Source: Cyathus striatus
Lineage: Eukaryota > Basidiomycota > Agaricomycetes > Agaricales > Nidulariaceae
NCBI GenBank assembly: GCA_025738555.1
Contig: JAOVFP010000002.1
Span: forward strand, 186,001-250,000
DNA: 64,000 bases
Direction: 5' to 3'
Position 1 is the first letter of the stretch. The number at the start of each line of letters is the position of its first letter. This document shows positions 23,960-36,800 of this stretch, in pieces. The notes beneath the pieces were generated by a model. That model worked only from the letters and a program-made list of their open reading frames with translations. It was not told where the DNA came from and ran no database searches. The position numbers were made by a program, and so were the translations under genes.

Positions 23960-24535
23960 AAGGCGGCTTTACTATTCGACGATACACCTACAATGCCTAT
24001 TTTCAGTATATCTCCGCGGCGCGAGCGTCTGAGGGTGGATTGTCTGTGCTTTATATATGGTATGTGTGACAATTTATTAATTGTCATTACTCAACTACAA
24101 CGTCTATAGATATGATCTGAACACGAGACTAGGTGGTAAGTTAAAATGATGCTCCACGCGTTCAACGCATGACAAACCTGGCAGCGGCTTTCTTGCCGTT
24201 TCTCAGTACTTAAATATCCACTGACTGTGAAACGCAGTGGAAGCACGCTTTTCGCTTCATTTTCTCAGTATCAACCAACTATTTTCAGCATGACAGCGGC
24301 GAAGTGCTTTAACGATCCTACGAAGTGGCTAAACCCTATTCAAGTATAGAACCTTAGCCGCACGAACAAGTTCTATCTGACGTACTCCTGACATGTGGAG
24401 TAAATTTCAACAGGTGTTCCCATGAGTATTAATGCTCCCATGCTATTTTTACTTCAAACGAAGCTTCTTCAGCTTGTTCGCAATAAGAAGGATGCGTCAA
24501 CTAATCCATACGCCGCCGTCAGGTTTCTTCTCAGA

Positions 24536-26681
24536 ATGGGGCGTCTTACGGATGTTAACGATGCGTCCTCCACGAACACCTCCAAAGAGGCCTACGATTC
24601 TGATACTGCCCCAACTGTCGATGTGGCGGTTTTGAAGAAGGCGACGTTGAAGATGGATAGCAGTGTGTTGCCGCTTGTTGGGCTCATCTATCTCCTCTCA
24701 TGGCTGGTGCGTTGATTTGTTTTTGCATCCTTCCGTTCCTAACATATTTTGTATTACTAGGATCGTGCAAATATAGGTACTTCGCATATCAGATGTATAC
24801 TCCTGTGCTTCTTCCTAAATCGTAAACTTTATCATAGGCAATGCACGGGTCGCAGGCCTACAGCGCGACCTTCACCTTACTGATATGCAGTATCAAATTG
24901 GTATAACAATGATGTTCATGTAAGTCGGTCTTCTTTGATTATCAATAATTCCTCATATGTATAAATCAGACCCTATATCCTATCAGAGCTCCCTTCCAAT
25001 CTGATACTTCGTAAAGTGGGAGCACGGTTGTTGCTGTCCTGCTTATTGATATCATGGGGTATTGTTGTGATCTTCCAAGGTAAATTCTTCTGGTTGATGT
25101 CTGTTATTAAGATATGGTACACTAATCTCACGTTGACAGGTTTTGTTAGTTCGTACGCAGGATTGGTTGTCGTGCGATTGCTGCTCGGGTTGTTCGAAGG
25201 TCCAATTTATCCTGGAATTGTTTTATATCTGTCAACAATGTATACCAGAGAGCAGCTATCTCTAAGGTATATCCCTATCTCTGAACGCTTAAGTTTACCA
25301 CTTACATAGTTTCATATTTCATCAGAATTGCGTTATTCTTCTCTTCTGCATCTGTAAGTGTCTATGACAGTGGAGGATAGCATAATTTAAACCTTGTTAG
25401 CTCTCTGGTGCCTTTTCTGGCCTTCTCGCTGCTGCTATCGAAAACATGGATGGCATTGGTGGAAAGGCTGGCTGGCGATGGATATTCATTCTGGCAAGTC
25501 CGACTCGCTGTCTCACTGAAATTATTTCATTTGACTAACCCCATGCAGGAAGGTATTCTTAGCGCCCTTGTGGGCGTTATTACGCTTATTCTACTTCCGT
25601 CTACCCCACGTGACTCGATCTTCTTGACGAGCGCGGAGAAAGAGTATGAGCCGTCTTCCTTTTTCGCATGCCAATTGTTTACAATATCTTAGAGCTATTT
25701 CGCTGTACCTTGAAAAACATAACTTGAACAATACGAAAGATTCACTTAGTTGGAACGCGATCCTTAATGCTCTCACGTCTCCTCATGTGATTCTCCTCTT
25801 CATCATCTTCTTTATGTTGGGGACCCAGATATACGAACTGGCGCTCTTTCTACCAACCATTGTTAACGAATTGGGATTTAGTTCCGGCAAGACCCAACTT
25901 CTCAGCGTGGGTCCATTCGCCGCCGGTTTCGTCGGTATGCATTTTTTAATTATAGAATTTCGTGCTCTTCTAAACCTCGTTCAGTTACTGCGATCACCAC
26001 TTACCTCTCAGATCGATACCGGCTGAGAAGTATCCCATCCGCCATGCTCTCTGCTCTAAGCATTGCTGGCTTCACATTGTATTTGTGTAAGTACCTATTT
26101 ATTATTGTATATTTGTTGGTTCTTCATGAAACCTATCAAAGGTACACATGATAAATTCGTTGCATATGGCTCGCTATATCTTAGTGTACCTGGAGTCTAT
26201 GGGGCAGCGCCCACACTGTCAGCTTGGATGGCCAATAACTCGGAGCCTTATTATCGACGGGCTACAAGCATTGCCATAGCTTTTATTTCGACAAATCTGG
26301 TAAGAGCACGCTTCACTGTGGAGTCGAAGACATCCTGCTAACACCGGCCTGCTATACTTAGGGAGGTATACTTAGCACATGGAGATTTCCCACTAGTGAA
26401 GCACCAAGATACACGAAGACAACCATTATGGGAATTATATTGTGCGTTTCGTTCACTGCCTTTAATGTAATACTGATCACAATACCGAATGAAGTTCTGC
26501 CCTCATCCTCGTGGGCTCTCTCCTTAATGCAACACTTCTTATGTATAAGAATAAACATAAGATCACTCACAGGGAGGATATACTTGCGCCTTACACGGCG
26601 AAAGCGGAAAGTGGAGACGATTCTGATCGTGCTTGGGCAGAACTTGGAGACCGTCATCCTGATTTTAGATACACGCTGTGA
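24536..26681 (+). CDS. MFS transporter, anion:cation symporter (Dal5-like) family
   Basis: A multi-exon gene of roughly 490 residues. After VLPLVGLIYLLSWL the exons join to DRANIGNARVAGLQRDL, LSELPSNLILRKVGARL, RLLLGLFEGPIYPGIVLYLS and GWRWIFILEGILSAL, the signature order of fungal allantoate/nicotinate/tartrate-type permeases. Later segments include FFMLGTQIYELALFLPTIV and GVYGAAPTLSAWMANN. The C-terminus AWAELGDRHPDFRYTL is typical. To reach it a 53-nt intron (26441-26493, donor GTGCGT) must be spliced; otherwise a different frame runs on. It should be a twelve-helix plasma-membrane importer of organic anions; substrate is not predictable. The ATG at 24536 is preferred, but an in-frame ATG at 24422 exists. 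Confidence 0.85.
25494..25548 (+). other. Likely GC..AG intron in the MFS gene
   Basis: Removing this 55-nt stretch, which begins GCAAGT and ends ATGCAG, joins GWRWIFIL to EGILSAL, the conserved family sequence. No GT donor nearby keeps the frame. Confidence 0.7.
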
Positions 26682-26948
26682 TACATACCATTCGAAACTA
26701 GGGAGTGCTGGTTATATGCTATTACCATGACATAAACGGAACTTTTTTCATCTGAGCTCGACTTGTGGTCAATCAATTGAGAGCGAAAATTCTTTGATGT
26801 TGATGGGATCGTATGATCTTCCGAACAAGAAAATTCATTCCATTTTTCCGCAGCTCCCATGAATCAATGAGGCTTCACATTGAGGATGCTGGACGACAAT
26901 ACGTTCTATATGTACTCAGGCTGAATCTTTCCAGTTATACGATTTATA

Positions 26949-28869
26949 ATGCCCCTACATGAAAATCTCAAGGAAAAGAGTGCGGTAGAGTCTACACCAA
27001 GCAACTCGGTGGTCAAGATATCCGATGACGAGTATCCTCAAGGGAAATGGAAAGCTTGGAGTACATGTATGTTTAATTTCACACAACTTATGGAGCTTGA
27101 AATCATTCTAAATGCTCGACGCTACATAGTGATAGGAGCCTCGCTTATGCAGCTCTGCGCTATGGGAATAGTATGGCAACCACATATCTGTATCACATAC
27201 CTATCGCTCAACCTCTTTCCAGCTGTCATCATATGGGGTTTTCCAGGACTTCTATCTTTCCACATGGCTGTCTAACTACAGCCCGTCCACGATAAGTTGG
27301 ATAGGAAGTACTCAGATTTTTCTTCAATATTCCATCGGCCCCATTGCTGGAGAGTTGTACGTTAATTATATATCAACCGATCTCACTTGATTAATGCATT
27401 TTTCACTAAGACTTGATCGTGGTTACTTCCGAAGTTTAGTCATTACGGGGTCTGCTATTTATGTGGCAAGCTTGGTATCCTTGTCATTTACAAGGCAAAA
27501 TCATTTCGTCGAGGTATGTTTACGAAATTTCTCGCAAAAATCATGAGTTGAACACAACGTTAGATATTCTTATCACAGGCCATTGGTATGGGCCTGGGCA
27601 TTGGCTTAGTATTCCTCCCAATATCTGTCGTACCTATTCGGCACTTTAGAAAGAAGCAATCGTTGTCTATGGTAATTCATTACTTCGAGGTTAGTAGGGA
27701 TTATCTAATACCTCTCGACCTTCAGGGTATAGTAGATTCTACCATCTCTCTGGGAGGAGTAATATTCTCAGGTAAGAGTTGCCCAAATATTTACGTAATT
27801 CGACTAATGGTCTTGGCAAGTTTCACTCAACTACCTTATTCACGGACGCATTGGATTTTCCTGGGGGATTAGAATCATTTCGCTAATCACGTTCGTATGT
27901 TTCATTGTCGGAATATTTACTATGTCTATGCCTGACCTCCCAAGTGGAGGTAACACAAGTACAGATGAGCGTACGACGTGGAAAACAGTTATATTAGCCG
28001 CCAGGGGTGACTGGCCCTTCATCCTCTCTTTGGCTCAAGCATTTGTTATGACGCTGGGAACATTCGTTCCTTCGTTTTACTTGCAAGTTTTCGCTGTCCA
28101 GCACGACATCGACAAGATTGTTTCCTTCTATGCACTATCTGTTCTCAATTTCTCTTCCATATTCGGCCGAATTGTTTCTTGCTACTACGGAGATATGTAC
28201 AGTGTCCTGGAAATTTATGCTCCTTGTCTCGTAATTACTGGTATGTGACTCAATATCACCGTTATTCAGTGAAGTCCATAACGTTTATTTCAGGTGGTTT
28301 ATCTTTTGCTATGTTAGGGGCATCAACGACGGCTGGATTGTTTTCCTTTGCTATTTGGTATGTTATGTTCACGTTGATTTATACCACCTGCTTAAAATCT
28401 CCTCAGTTATGGCTTTTTTTTCGGAGCAAGTAAGTGGCTTTATTAACTATTGCATTCGGATATTTTGGTTAATGCAGATACAGCTAATGGCCTCTATCTT
28501 CCTCTCATAAACTCCATTAGTTACAGAAAACCCACACATTTACGGTGCTTATCATCGTCTCAATACTACTACGAGAGCCTGACAAGCATAACACTCAAAT
28601 AGGAAACGATGCGGTATGTCATTGTTGCCTCCTGCCATTTCTGCATTGGTTGGCCTTCCAATCACTGGCGCAATACTTGGTCCGGATTTGATATGGTGGA
28701 AAGGTGTCACTTTTGCATCTGTTTGTTTCAATCCCATACTATTGGTACATGACTACTGATTGATAAATGTCAGATTACTATTTTAGCAGCAACCATACTC
28801 GTCATATTTTCCATAATATGTTTTCGACGAAACGAAAAGAAGATCCAGCACAGCGGCAGTGTGGAGTAG
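26949..28869 (+). CDS. MFS transporter, monocarboxylate (MCT-like) family
   Basis: Many-exon gene starting MPLHENLKEKSAVES. Spliced segments follow the fungal monocarboxylate-transporter pattern: DEYPQGKWKAWSTLIGASL, SSYGVFQDFYLSTWLSNYS, STISWIGSTQIFLQYSIGPI, GMGLGIGLVFLPISVVP, then a cytosolic loop (MPDLPSGGNTSTDERTT) and VPSFYLQVFAVQH, FGRIVSCYYGD, ALVGLPITGAILG and a last helix LAATILVIFSIICF. Twelve helices are expected in the plasma membrane, moving a small carboxylate or related solute. The last exon fits a 53-nt intron at 28719-28771. Around 28600 the frame of TQIG and that of GMSLLPPAIS differ by one base, so a frameshift or unseen splice may break the protein. It converges with ILV5, with 23 bp between stop codons. 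Confidence 0.7.
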
Positions 28870-28892
28870 ACCATGATTAGATACTGTAGTGA

Positions 28893-30410
28893 TCAATCCA
28901 GTCCCGACCTCACATTCTCAGGGCGTAACGACCTTACTACCTTTCCTGTGTCGCTTGTTCTATATTAAATATATTATCACTGAAGAACATGTTCTCACCT
29001 GCACGCCAAATTTCTTGCTCTTCAATTTCCCGAATTTCTTTCTGCAATTCATCGCGGTGGGTAGATTTACTGTTGAACTCCAGAGCAATCTTGGCCTCAG
29101 TTCCGTTTTTGACCTTGGTATATAACTCCTCGAATACAGGCTTCACGGCATTTTCAAACGCGGGAGCCCAGTCCAAAGCGCCCCTCCTTGCTGTGAGTGA
29201 ACAAGCGTTTGCCATATATTCCATTCTATTTTTCTTGTGAGGTTGCATCTCAGGATGTTGATCTTACACAATCACTTACCCGTGTTGGCCTATCAACGGA
29301 TATAAAGATTGCGTTGCTTCTTCCACGGTCTCGTTGAATGCTTCGGATGGTGAATGTCCATTTGCACGAAGGACATTGTATTGTGCTCGAAAAATACCCA
29401 TCATTGCTCCCATAAGCTGAAACACGATCAGTTATTATCATAATGCCAGAACTGCATGTGAAATAGATTTACAATGCCACGTTCACCGAAGAGATCTGAA
29501 TAAACTTCCTTTTCAAATGTGGTTTCATAAAGATATCCGGATCCGATCGCAAATCCTAATCCACAAGCTTTCTCCTTTGCATGTCCAGAGAAACTATTCC
29601 ATACCGCAATACTGGAGTTGATCCCTTTTCCTTCTTTGAATAGTGAACGGACAGTTCTTCCCGCGCCCTTTGGAGCGACTAATACAACATCTAAATCGGG
29701 AGGGGGAATAACTTTTGTGTAGGCACTAAAAACGATGGAAAATCCATGGGAAAAGTAAAGTGTTTTTCCTTTCGTGAGTAGTGGGGATATATTAGCCCAC
29801 GTTTGAGATTGGGCTGCATCTGCAAGAAGATTCATGACAATAGTACCGCGCTCCACGGCATCAACCACTGGAAATAAAGTCTCTCCAGGGATCTATAAGA
29901 TCTTATTAAAACACCTGACTTCAGTACGAGACTTCAAAAATAGCTACCCATCCATCTTCTATTGCACGTCGCCATCCGTCGCCGTCCTGCCTTGCGCCAA
30001 CGATGACATTCAATCCATGGTCACGAATGTTAAGAGCTTGACCATGTCCCTGTGAACCGTACCCTATGACTGCTAATGTATCTCTGCTAAAGTAACTTTG
30101 CAACTTCGCAAGTGGCCAGTCTTGCCTCTCATAGACCGTTTCTTGGGTCCCTGCAAAGTCCATTGTCTTAATTCCACGTGACTTAGAATTTCAGAATTAG
30201 GTGTATATATCAAAGACCCAAGGTGAAAACGGCGACGAACTTCAACAAGCGTGGCCGTGCGGAGTATGTCCAGAGCTTTCCGCTGGTATCTGAAAGCATG
30301 TCACTTTAGTGTTAACCGAAGGGGTTACTTTAAACCGAATAATATCACCTTGTATTGCATGCTCCACTCCCACGCAACAAACTCGGAACCAATCCATGGC
30401 ATGTCAGCAT
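28893..30410 (-). CDS. ILV5: Ketol-acid reductoisomerase, mitochondrial
   Basis: Second enzyme of valine/isoleucine (and leucine) synthesis: isomerises and reduces acetohydroxy acids with NADPH and Mg2+ in mitochondria. Seven exons give 393 residues. The first two (30410-30349, 30289-30241) encode a presequence-like N-terminus, [20 protein letters not shown] then [17 protein letters not shown], basic and free of a strong acidic run. Then [11 protein letters not shown], Rossmann motif GYGSQGHG (77-84), [10 protein letters not shown], and acidic metal-binding helices around [20 protein letters not shown] and [10 protein letters not shown]. The end is EIWRAG joined to [11 protein letters not shown], as in fungal homologues, with stop at 28893. 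The length is normal. The first exon is the least certain part; an ATG at 30163 would omit the leader. Confidence 0.92.
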
Positions 30411-30874
30411 GATGGGCGTATAGCGGTTACAAGTACAGCACTTGAAGTTTGAACATAACCTTGTCAATTTGTACGAGTGCGACTCTGCGAATGTCTGAGA
30501 GATTGTACTCATGCAATATTTAGACGTGCGAGTCCGTCACCCATTCTTAGTGCATTTGGAGATATCAAATCATCATCTTTGTGGCGAGCTCCATTGCTCC
30601 ACAGAGTACGTACAGCATGCACTCCGGACTGAAAGAACCCTACTATACTTACACATCACTAGTACAGTTTCCTAACAATAGAACAATGCGTTCCCATCAT
30701 CAAACTTTAGATTGGCTGGGCGGTCGTCGTCGGAGTTGCTGTTCGTATCTCGTCCACTTCTATACTGAAAGAAGATCAGCACTTCGTTGATATCACTAAA
30801 TTAGAGAACTTTCGTGAAGTCTTAAAGGGCTCCCGAGCTATACAACGTTGGTTAGTACCTCAGGGAAGAGCATT
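30411..30874. other. Shared intergenic region of divergent genes
   Basis: The 464 bp between the start of ILV5 (leftward) and the start of the seven-helix gene (rightward) must hold both promoters. I see no clear TATA box or repeat. A frame at 30581-30790 looks accidental. Confidence 0.4.
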
Positions 30875-32474
30875 ATGAAGGATATCTCACTAGAGAAGGT
30901 ACATATTATTTTAGTTATGTTTTAATACCCTTTACTAACTGAAGAAAGGCTTATGTAGTTGCATTATGGGTACAGTACTTCATTGTCTACCATACCGTCA
31001 AAGTCTAACTAATGACTACCAAAAGATGGAAGCTCTGTTGTACGGTGCGTACTGCGTGGAAGCCTACAACATACACGATTTAACTTAACAGCGACCAATG
31101 GTCATTAGGTGTATATTCCGTTCTCTTTGCAATCTGCTTCCATGTACTCGTCTATCAAACACGGAAGGGTAGATCGAAGGGCTTAATCAATAAGCCAATG
31201 CTAGGAACTGCCATTATCATGTTCGTCCTCTGCTCGGTTCGAGTATGTCTCGACCTCGGCCGAGCAATTAGCGCCTTCGTTAGCTCAGATAACATAGGAG
31301 GAGCGGGAACTTATTTCAATCAGCTCTGGATATGGTCCGATGTCCTGAAGCAAGCACTGTACGTTACGAATAAGTACGTATTATCCCAAATTTCCTGGCA
31401 TATGTATTGATGATTTGCAGTGTCGTTGCCGACAGCTTGGTGGTTAGTATCGCCAATATTGTTCAAGTAGTATTCAATACTTATTAACTTTAAAGGTGTA
31501 TCGTTGTTACGTTGTCTGGGGCTATAGTTGGAAAATCATAACCGGGCCCATAATGATGTTGCTGGGTACCACAGGTACACCGTTACAATTAAAAACCTCC
31601 TTTAAATTGACTAACTGGTTGAAAGTATGTGGATACGTCGTCGTTGTCAACTTTAGCCTGGTTAAACCGGGTGAAGACGTGTTTAGCTCTGATATCATGA
31701 AGTGGGCTACTGGATTGTTTTCTATGTCGCTTGCCACGAACGTTATTGTCACCTCACTGATTGGTGAGTTTCGCTGCTGTTAATATGACTTTGTCCCTCT
31801 TATTCAGGCTTCTTGTAAAGCTGTCCGAATATGGTGGATATCTCGTAGGACCATTAATGTCCTTGGAAAGAAGCACGGCCGAAAATACGTCGGTGCTCTG
31901 GCTATCATGTAAGGTTCCACTAATTTTCGAATACCGTCTGACTTACGAGACTCGACAAAAGCTTGGAATCAGGAGCTATATACTCTGTGTCGTTACTAAC
32001 ACTTCTGATCTTATACTTGCTGAAGACAAACGCTCAGGTACAGTTTTTTATCCAACGATCTAAGCTTCGACTGACAATTCCATCTACCCGATAGTTCATT
32101 GTGTACGACGCGCTTGCACAGATAATGGTGCTTATTACTTACCCTTCCCGGTTCGTTTTACTAATCATATAAATAAGGGAATCGTTCCTACCCTTATCAT
32201 TGTTCGAGTCGGACTCGGACTGAGCACACAGGATACGCACGAGACAACACTTTCTGGGATAACCACTACGATAGATAGTCACACTGGAGGAACCACAGTG
32301 CGCGGAACAATCCACAATACAGCCACTTCCAACATTCCTATGCAGATACGCAAGATCATAGAGATTGAAGACCACTCGGATGGAGATGATCTGGAGAGGA
32401 GTATTGGTGACGTTCAGAAGCAAGCTAGTTTTCATTCACATGAAAGAGCGGGCGATGAATCAAATATCAATTAG
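30875..32474 (+). CDS. Seven-helix agaricomycete membrane protein
   Basis: About 353 residues after splicing ten or so exons; the first three are very short (24, 21 and 19 nt: 30875-30898, 30949-30969, 31026-31044). Together they give MKDISLEKAYVVALW then MEALLYGVYSVLFAICFHV. Later parts: VVADSLVVYRCYVVWGYSW, SLATNVIVTSLI, AVRIWWISRR, ESGAIYSVSLLTLLILYLL, YDALAQIMGIVPTLIIVRVG. Seven hydrophobic helices and a 90-residue Ser/Thr-rich charged tail fit a family common in Agaricomycetes, where the VYRC.[IV]W motif recurs. Plasma-membrane sensing is often guessed but not shown. The exon joining AVRIWWISRR uses the acceptor after TTGTAAAG; a nearer AG gives a stop. Confidence 0.8.
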
Positions 32475-32863
32475 CTATTCCATTTCCTCCGGGCTCTAGG
32501 TACTTCAGGTTGCATAGCTGAATAAGCATCTTCCTAGTAGTTGTACACATATCTCCATCTTGTTTTGTGGTCTCTCTATTATTATGTATCGGCCTAAAGC
32601 ATGCTATTATTTAAGGTGCGAAGAATCTGAAGATCCGTGTTGGCTCCGTGCGCAAGTACTCCGTGTAGCAGATCATCTCCATGTTTCTCCATTTCTTAAG
32701 AAGCATACTTCGTCACGCTGCCTCTATTACGATAGAAACTACTCAGTAGTGACTTGGGCCTGTTGGCCTATTGGTTACTCAAAGATAACCAAATAATGCA
32801 TTATGTAATACAAAAACTTTGCACGGGATTGCCGGTGCACTGCCAGCAAATCACCACACTGGT

Positions 32864-35800
32864 TGCGCAATGCGGCATCAGAAAAAAAGCGTGCCACATA
32901 CGTTGGCGTAGAAATATAATATAATAGTTAAAAATATGTTGTAAACCTCAAAAATATGTTATATTGACAACAAGTATTGTGAACTACTAGTATGGAACCT
33001 CAGAAATACCAGCCCAGCAATAGTTACCAACATTGTATAACATCATTCCCACGGAATCCAGTACAATACTTATGAGCCATACAAGGCTCACAGGGCAATA
33101 CATTTGGTGCAATCCAATACAATCCATCGCAATCTAATACAATACTCTTACATCAAAATCTTAGAAAACAAGTCAACGTACGGCGAGCAGAAAGAGTGTT
33201 GCTTATTGGTACTTATTAGCTCACACCAGCTCACTTAATTCAAACCAATGCTAACTAAAAACCAACGACATCGCGCAACAACCATAAATAGTACCAAAGT
33301 CATACAGCTCGGTAGTTACACGATGAGGGAATGGAAATGAAGACACAGACAAAGATATGGCAAAGTTGGAGATAAGAATAAGTGCACTAGAAAAAGTTCA
33401 AAACTCGAGTCGAGGTGCCTAGACAGAAAAAGAACTATAACAGCACAGCGTCAACAGGGGAAGGATACGGTGGAAGAGCAATATGGAGTTGGGTGGAAAG
33501 GCCACCTAGATACAACTCCGGTGGATAAGACAATGAAAACGCTGACACTGAACAAATAATACAGTTAGCGTATAACAGGCTTCCTCAGGACCATGTTCTA
33601 CGTACCGTCAATCGATAACCAATGTACACCCAGGCACGTAACCACCCGCTCTCTACATCAGCCATTACACCACAGTAGCCATGAACCCTAGAACTAGAAT
33701 AAGGTAGGCGCAAAAAGACTCACCCTCACAGAAGGAATGTCATCCAAAATCTATACCTGGGGGGAAACTTAGTCCCGACCCCGCCCTGTGTACTTCGTAC
33801 TCCATGACTCGCGCTGAGTCCGAGAATGGAAGCAAAAAGAGAGAGAAAGAAAAGAGATAAACGATGAATAAGCCCTCGAACTCTCTGGAGTGAGCCCAAA
33901 GAAGAACCATAGCGTGTAGACAACGCACTGCGGAGGGATGACTATTACCACGCATGTATGTGTTTTGTCCGCCCTGGATTGTTCACAAACCTATGATGCA
34001 AGCTCAAACCATAAAAGATACAAACGAAGAACCAAAAAAAGAAAACCATAAGCTAGAGTGTTAGAACACATACCAGGAGCGCGCACATGCAGTGGCGCAG
34101 TCTCGAGAACACCACTTCCCAGTGGTAGGAATTCATTTGCATAGGCATGTCCAGGAACTAGGTCTTGAAATACAGATGCTGGTGAGGGGTAGGTCTGCTT
34201 TAGTATCAGATTGAAGCAGAATATTGCCTAGGGAGAAGCGTGGCATTCCAAAAGGATGGGAACATTGCTAGCTAACTTCAGCATGGCTGGGAATCGGACC
34301 GATAGGGTACACACTGAACAGTAGAAGAGGGAGAGAGGGGGCGGGAGGGATGGAGGGAGGAAGGGAAGATGGTGGGGGGAAGGGAAGATGATGGGGGGAA
34401 GGAAGCAAGAGTCAGGCAAGAGATGCTCGACTCCCACAAACTGTTCATGGTGCACGGGCCAAGCGCAATCGTTGTCGCGTCGCGTCCAAGTACACATAAT
34501 CATTACGTAATTTAAACAGCGTCACGTTCAAACCATGGCTCAAGCGCCCTCCGCTTGCCCTATACATCTCTCTCTTCACCACATCTTTCCATCCCCTCGC
34601 TATCAACCACCTCCAAATGCTTTAATTGTGCATTATTAACACTCAATCAATAAAACCCATGCTAAAGTAGTGAAGAAAAGCCCAATATCGCACTAAGTTG
34701 GCCAGCTCAGTCAAAGCTCAGCGCTCAGTCCCGACCAAACCCCTTTATACATATTGTTCTATGACTCAAATGACAGTTCAGCCTCTCTTAAATATTACAT
34801 CTATTTTAATGTCTTGGACATTCAAGCTAATTTACATTGTAGAACTATTCCTCGTTAAGTGAGATGACTTATAAGCACTCTTGATCTTTTATTTTATAAA
34901 ACATGTGTTATTCCCAACTAAACAACAGATTATAATCGTCCTTTCAGTATTATTTCTATTCTTACTCTTATCTGATCTTCCACCATATCAGAACATTTTT
35001 TTGTCATATCACTCTCAAAAATCTGTCAAAACAAACCCACTGGAACCTGTTCCCTCTCCTCTCTTCGAGGCCAGAGGTCAATTTTTAACGAGTGCAAATA
35101 AGTATGTGTGTTGGAGAGGATTCTTAATTCTACATATTTTTCTTAAGTACTCTGTGATTTTATACACCCTGTAACTTGGTCTCAAGCTATATAGCTGATT
35201 TATGCACTCTTAAACTCGTTCTTACAGTCCCCAGCTCGTTGCTACAATCCCTGTCTCATTCCTACAGCCCCCAGCTCATTCTACAATCTTCAGCTTGTTC
35301 CTACAGTTTCTAGCTCGTTGTTACAGTCTCTTTTTCGTTCCTACAGTCTATAGGTTGTCTCCACCGTTCTCAGGTTGTTCTTACACTTCTAAGGTTGTTC
35401 CTACAGTCCCTGTCTCATTGCTATTGTCTCTAGCTCTTTCATACAATTCTTAGCTGGTTCTTATACTTCTCAGCTCGTAGTCCCCAGCATGTTCCTACAC
35501 TTCTCAGCTTGTTCCTAAAGTCCCCGTCTTGTTTCTAATGTCCCTAGCTCATTCATACATTCATCAGCCCGTTCCTACAGATCTACGCTCGTTTCTACAG
35601 TGCCTGTCTTGTTGCCACTGTCCCTAGCTCATCCATATAGTTCTCATTTGCTCATACTTGGATGAATTTGTTGAAGGGAAATGGTTATGTATTATTTAGT
35701 TATACTCATACTTGATTTGTCTCTGAAATACGGTTGAATGTAGCCTTCAACGCACTATACCTAGGACCTACACTATCTAGATCATGGCTTGTAAGTTATC

Positions 35801-36800
35801 TCGAATCATTACGACTCACACCATCAAGGACATGACATCTCTCTCCTCAATTTATCTATGAAGTTAAGCCCATATGAATGGTGCCAGGAGACGAAAGGAA
35901 TTCATGTTCACATCCTGTACCAGGTAATGTCACACGCATAGTTCTTTACATGCTAAAAATTCGTCCTCCCCTGTGCATCAGTCCCATGATGTCATTTCAC
36001 TACATTTACTTTCACTGAATATATCTCTCTATGCATAATTCGTTACTAACCCATTCCCATCCCCTAGTTGATATCTTTTTCCATTGTTTGATTTTTTCTC
36101 ATAGATGTTTTTGCTATGAAGGGTTTTGATTTAGTTTTGATGCACCCAAGCTCCTTTAAAATACTTATATTACGCACTCCGACGTAGCAGGTTGATAAAT
36201 TGTCAACGAAACGTGCAGATTGCATGGCGCAACACATCCTTGAACGCGGCGCAGATTCGCAATTGAGCCGTGAAGTTGTTTGGCAGAGCTGTCTTCGGTA
36301 AAGAAACGTATTACGTGATGTATATTTTGAACCGTCATTTTTATAAGTACTATTAACCAAATATGCTATTGTGTATTCTTCAAGCCCTAAAAGCTGTATA
36401 AACTTGACAAATTATTCATATACTTTGTATAAAGTAATGCTAATTCCAAATTGTGGTCAATGTATCTGCTAGATGTCTATTAATTCTTGCTTACTGGATA
36501 ATAATTGAAAGACATTTTGATTGGATTATAATAATCACATAATATTATATTGTGAAACATTTACTCTAGAGATCTTGTGTTAGATTGTGGAAATATTGTA
36601 TGAGTACTGAAATAATTGTGAGTACATTGTATGACTTAATAATAATTGTGTAGAATTGTAATGGTCAGTAACTATTGTATTGATATTGCAAGCGCGCACA
36701 AGTATTGTAAAGCATTATGTGCGAAATGCAATAATTTCGGCAAGTTCCGTGACCAGCAATCGAATGTGCGTCATCTACTTTTTTTCTGATGGCGCAGGCT
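32864..36800. mobile_element. Candidate 3.9-kb element with short matching inverted ends
   Basis: At the left, GCGCAATGCGGCATCAGAAA continues with AAAAG. At the right, read inward, CTGCGCCATCAGAAAAAAAG matches it. Just inside both ends the DNA is rich in TACAATAC-type words pointing inward (33030-33170 and, inverted, 36590-36720). Outer limits and target duplication could not be fixed, and no transposase is seen. Confidence 0.35.
35215..35645 (+). repeat. Degenerate 20-bp minisatellite
   Basis: About 21 units of roughly AGCTCGTTCCTACAGTCCCT follow one another, nearly all 20 bp long, each with several substitutions; one unit near 35475 is enlarged. It has no link to a gene. Confidence 0.8.

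Larger units (their letters stand above)
20052..24320 (+). repeat. Duplicated non-coding segment, copy A (interrupted)
   Basis: Direct-repeat partner of 54498-56235. Matching landmarks in order: gccttggccaggtaca / gcctgtggccgggtaca, ctcactgacaggtcgat, a shared tract ending cctattttcagtatatctcc, atgatgctccacgcgt and cttcattttctcagtatcaa. Copy A is longer because of two insertions described separately (20526-22705 and 23685-23959). No protein is shared; open frames differ between the copies. Its right end lies just upstream of the MFS gene. Confidence 0.75.

Noticed and set aside
30161..30163. ATG within ILV5 as its true start, giving a cytosolic enzyme
   Set aside because: Two upstream exons with correct phase supply a typical presequence and the conserved [11 protein letters not shown] junction.
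33726..33955. Three overlapping minus-strand frames
   Set aside because: All three phases are open over the same bases, which indicates a lack of stops by chance. No domain or start context is seen.
35215..35645. Possible CRISPR-like array
   Set aside because: Units are contiguous 20-bp repeats with no spacers, and the host is a eukaryote.
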